Part shown: positions 63,859 to 64,000 of the stretch, piece by piece | Layout of the letters: the number at the start of each line of letters is the position of its first letter | How positions within the stretch are numbered: the first letter of the stretch is position 1 | Assembly: GCF_051014445.1 (NCBI RefSeq) | Contig: NW_027488379.1 | Location: 2,108,001 to 2,172,000 of the forward strand | Length of the DNA stretch: 64,000 nucleotides | Direction: 5' to 3' | DNA from: Colletes latitarsis | Taxonomy: Eukaryota; Arthropoda; Insecta; Hymenoptera; Colletidae | Program-made: the position numbers and the translations under genes | Notes under the pieces: model-generated | Seen by the model: only the letters and a program-made list of their open reading frames with translations | Databases searched by the model: none | What the model was told of the DNA's origin: nothing

Positions 63859-64000
63859 GTTTGGATCACGTAGCAATGTGGTACCACACTGAAACAGTCA
63901 ATTAAACCTGGTTTCGATCAATATTTTAGAGGATAACGAAAGTTAGGTCTGGGATAGGTCTGTGATTTGCCCTCATCAGGCTCATACTTTCGCGTTTTTC

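Larger units (their letters stand above)
45418..64000. repeat. Satellite array, right arm
   Basis: About 105 monomers continuing the same satellite in the same orientation after the retrotransposon, to the window end, where the array is cut mid-monomer. Monomer classes and variants are shared with the left arm (for example ATCAATAATTTTGA at about 46,142 and 18,299), so insertion split a single array. No gene is supported inside it. Confidence 0.97.

Overview
The window is almost entirely one tandem satellite array, roughly 350 monomers of about 176 bp with A+T-rich spacing sequence. It is interrupted once, at 42,738-45,417, by a GC-rich, 5'-truncated non-LTR retrotransposon of the R1/TRAS type. 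I see no cellular protein gene, tRNA, rRNA or CRISPR array. The genome is eukaryotic. R1-clade retrotransposons and the TTAGG-like words inside the monomer (TTAGG is the ancestral insect telomere unit) point to an arthropod, most likely an insect; I cannot name the order from this window.

Layout. 1-8,050: diverged, irregularly ordered monomers with one recognisable 11-monomer duplication. 8,050-13,870: two copies of a 17-monomer (2,993 bp) block, the second lacking one monomer. 12,689-28,688: two tandem superblocks of about 7.9 and 8.1 kb, nearly identical. 29,413-33,983: a third, shorter copy missing 7 monomers. 35,143-38,178: a clean 7-monomer (1,234 bp) higher-order repeat, about 2.5 copies. 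38,180-42,722: irregular monomers. 42,723-45,432: retrotransposon with its target-site duplication. 45,433-46,590: irregular monomers. 46,590-57,671: two tandem blocks of 5,805 and 5,277 bp. 57,672-61,640: irregular monomers. 61,640-63,858: a 5-monomer (881 bp) higher-order repeat, about 2.5 copies, running close to the window end.

The satellite is a record of repeated unequal exchange: every large offset I measured is close to a whole number of monomers, and at least one short patch looks like gene conversion. Monomers share conserved flanks but differ mainly in one internal segment, so several monomer classes are shuffled through the array. Most monomers carry a perfect 12-16 bp palindrome centred on GGTACC. 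The long minus-strand open frames that recur in the array are a by-product of the monomer sequence, not genes.

The retrotransposon keeps an uninterrupted reverse transcriptase frame, a 26-nt poly(A) tail and a perfect 15-bp target-site duplication, so it inserted recently. Its most unusual property is a dense set of perfect inverted repeats in both the coding region and the 3' UTR, including one that encodes the catalytic motif A of the reverse transcriptase.
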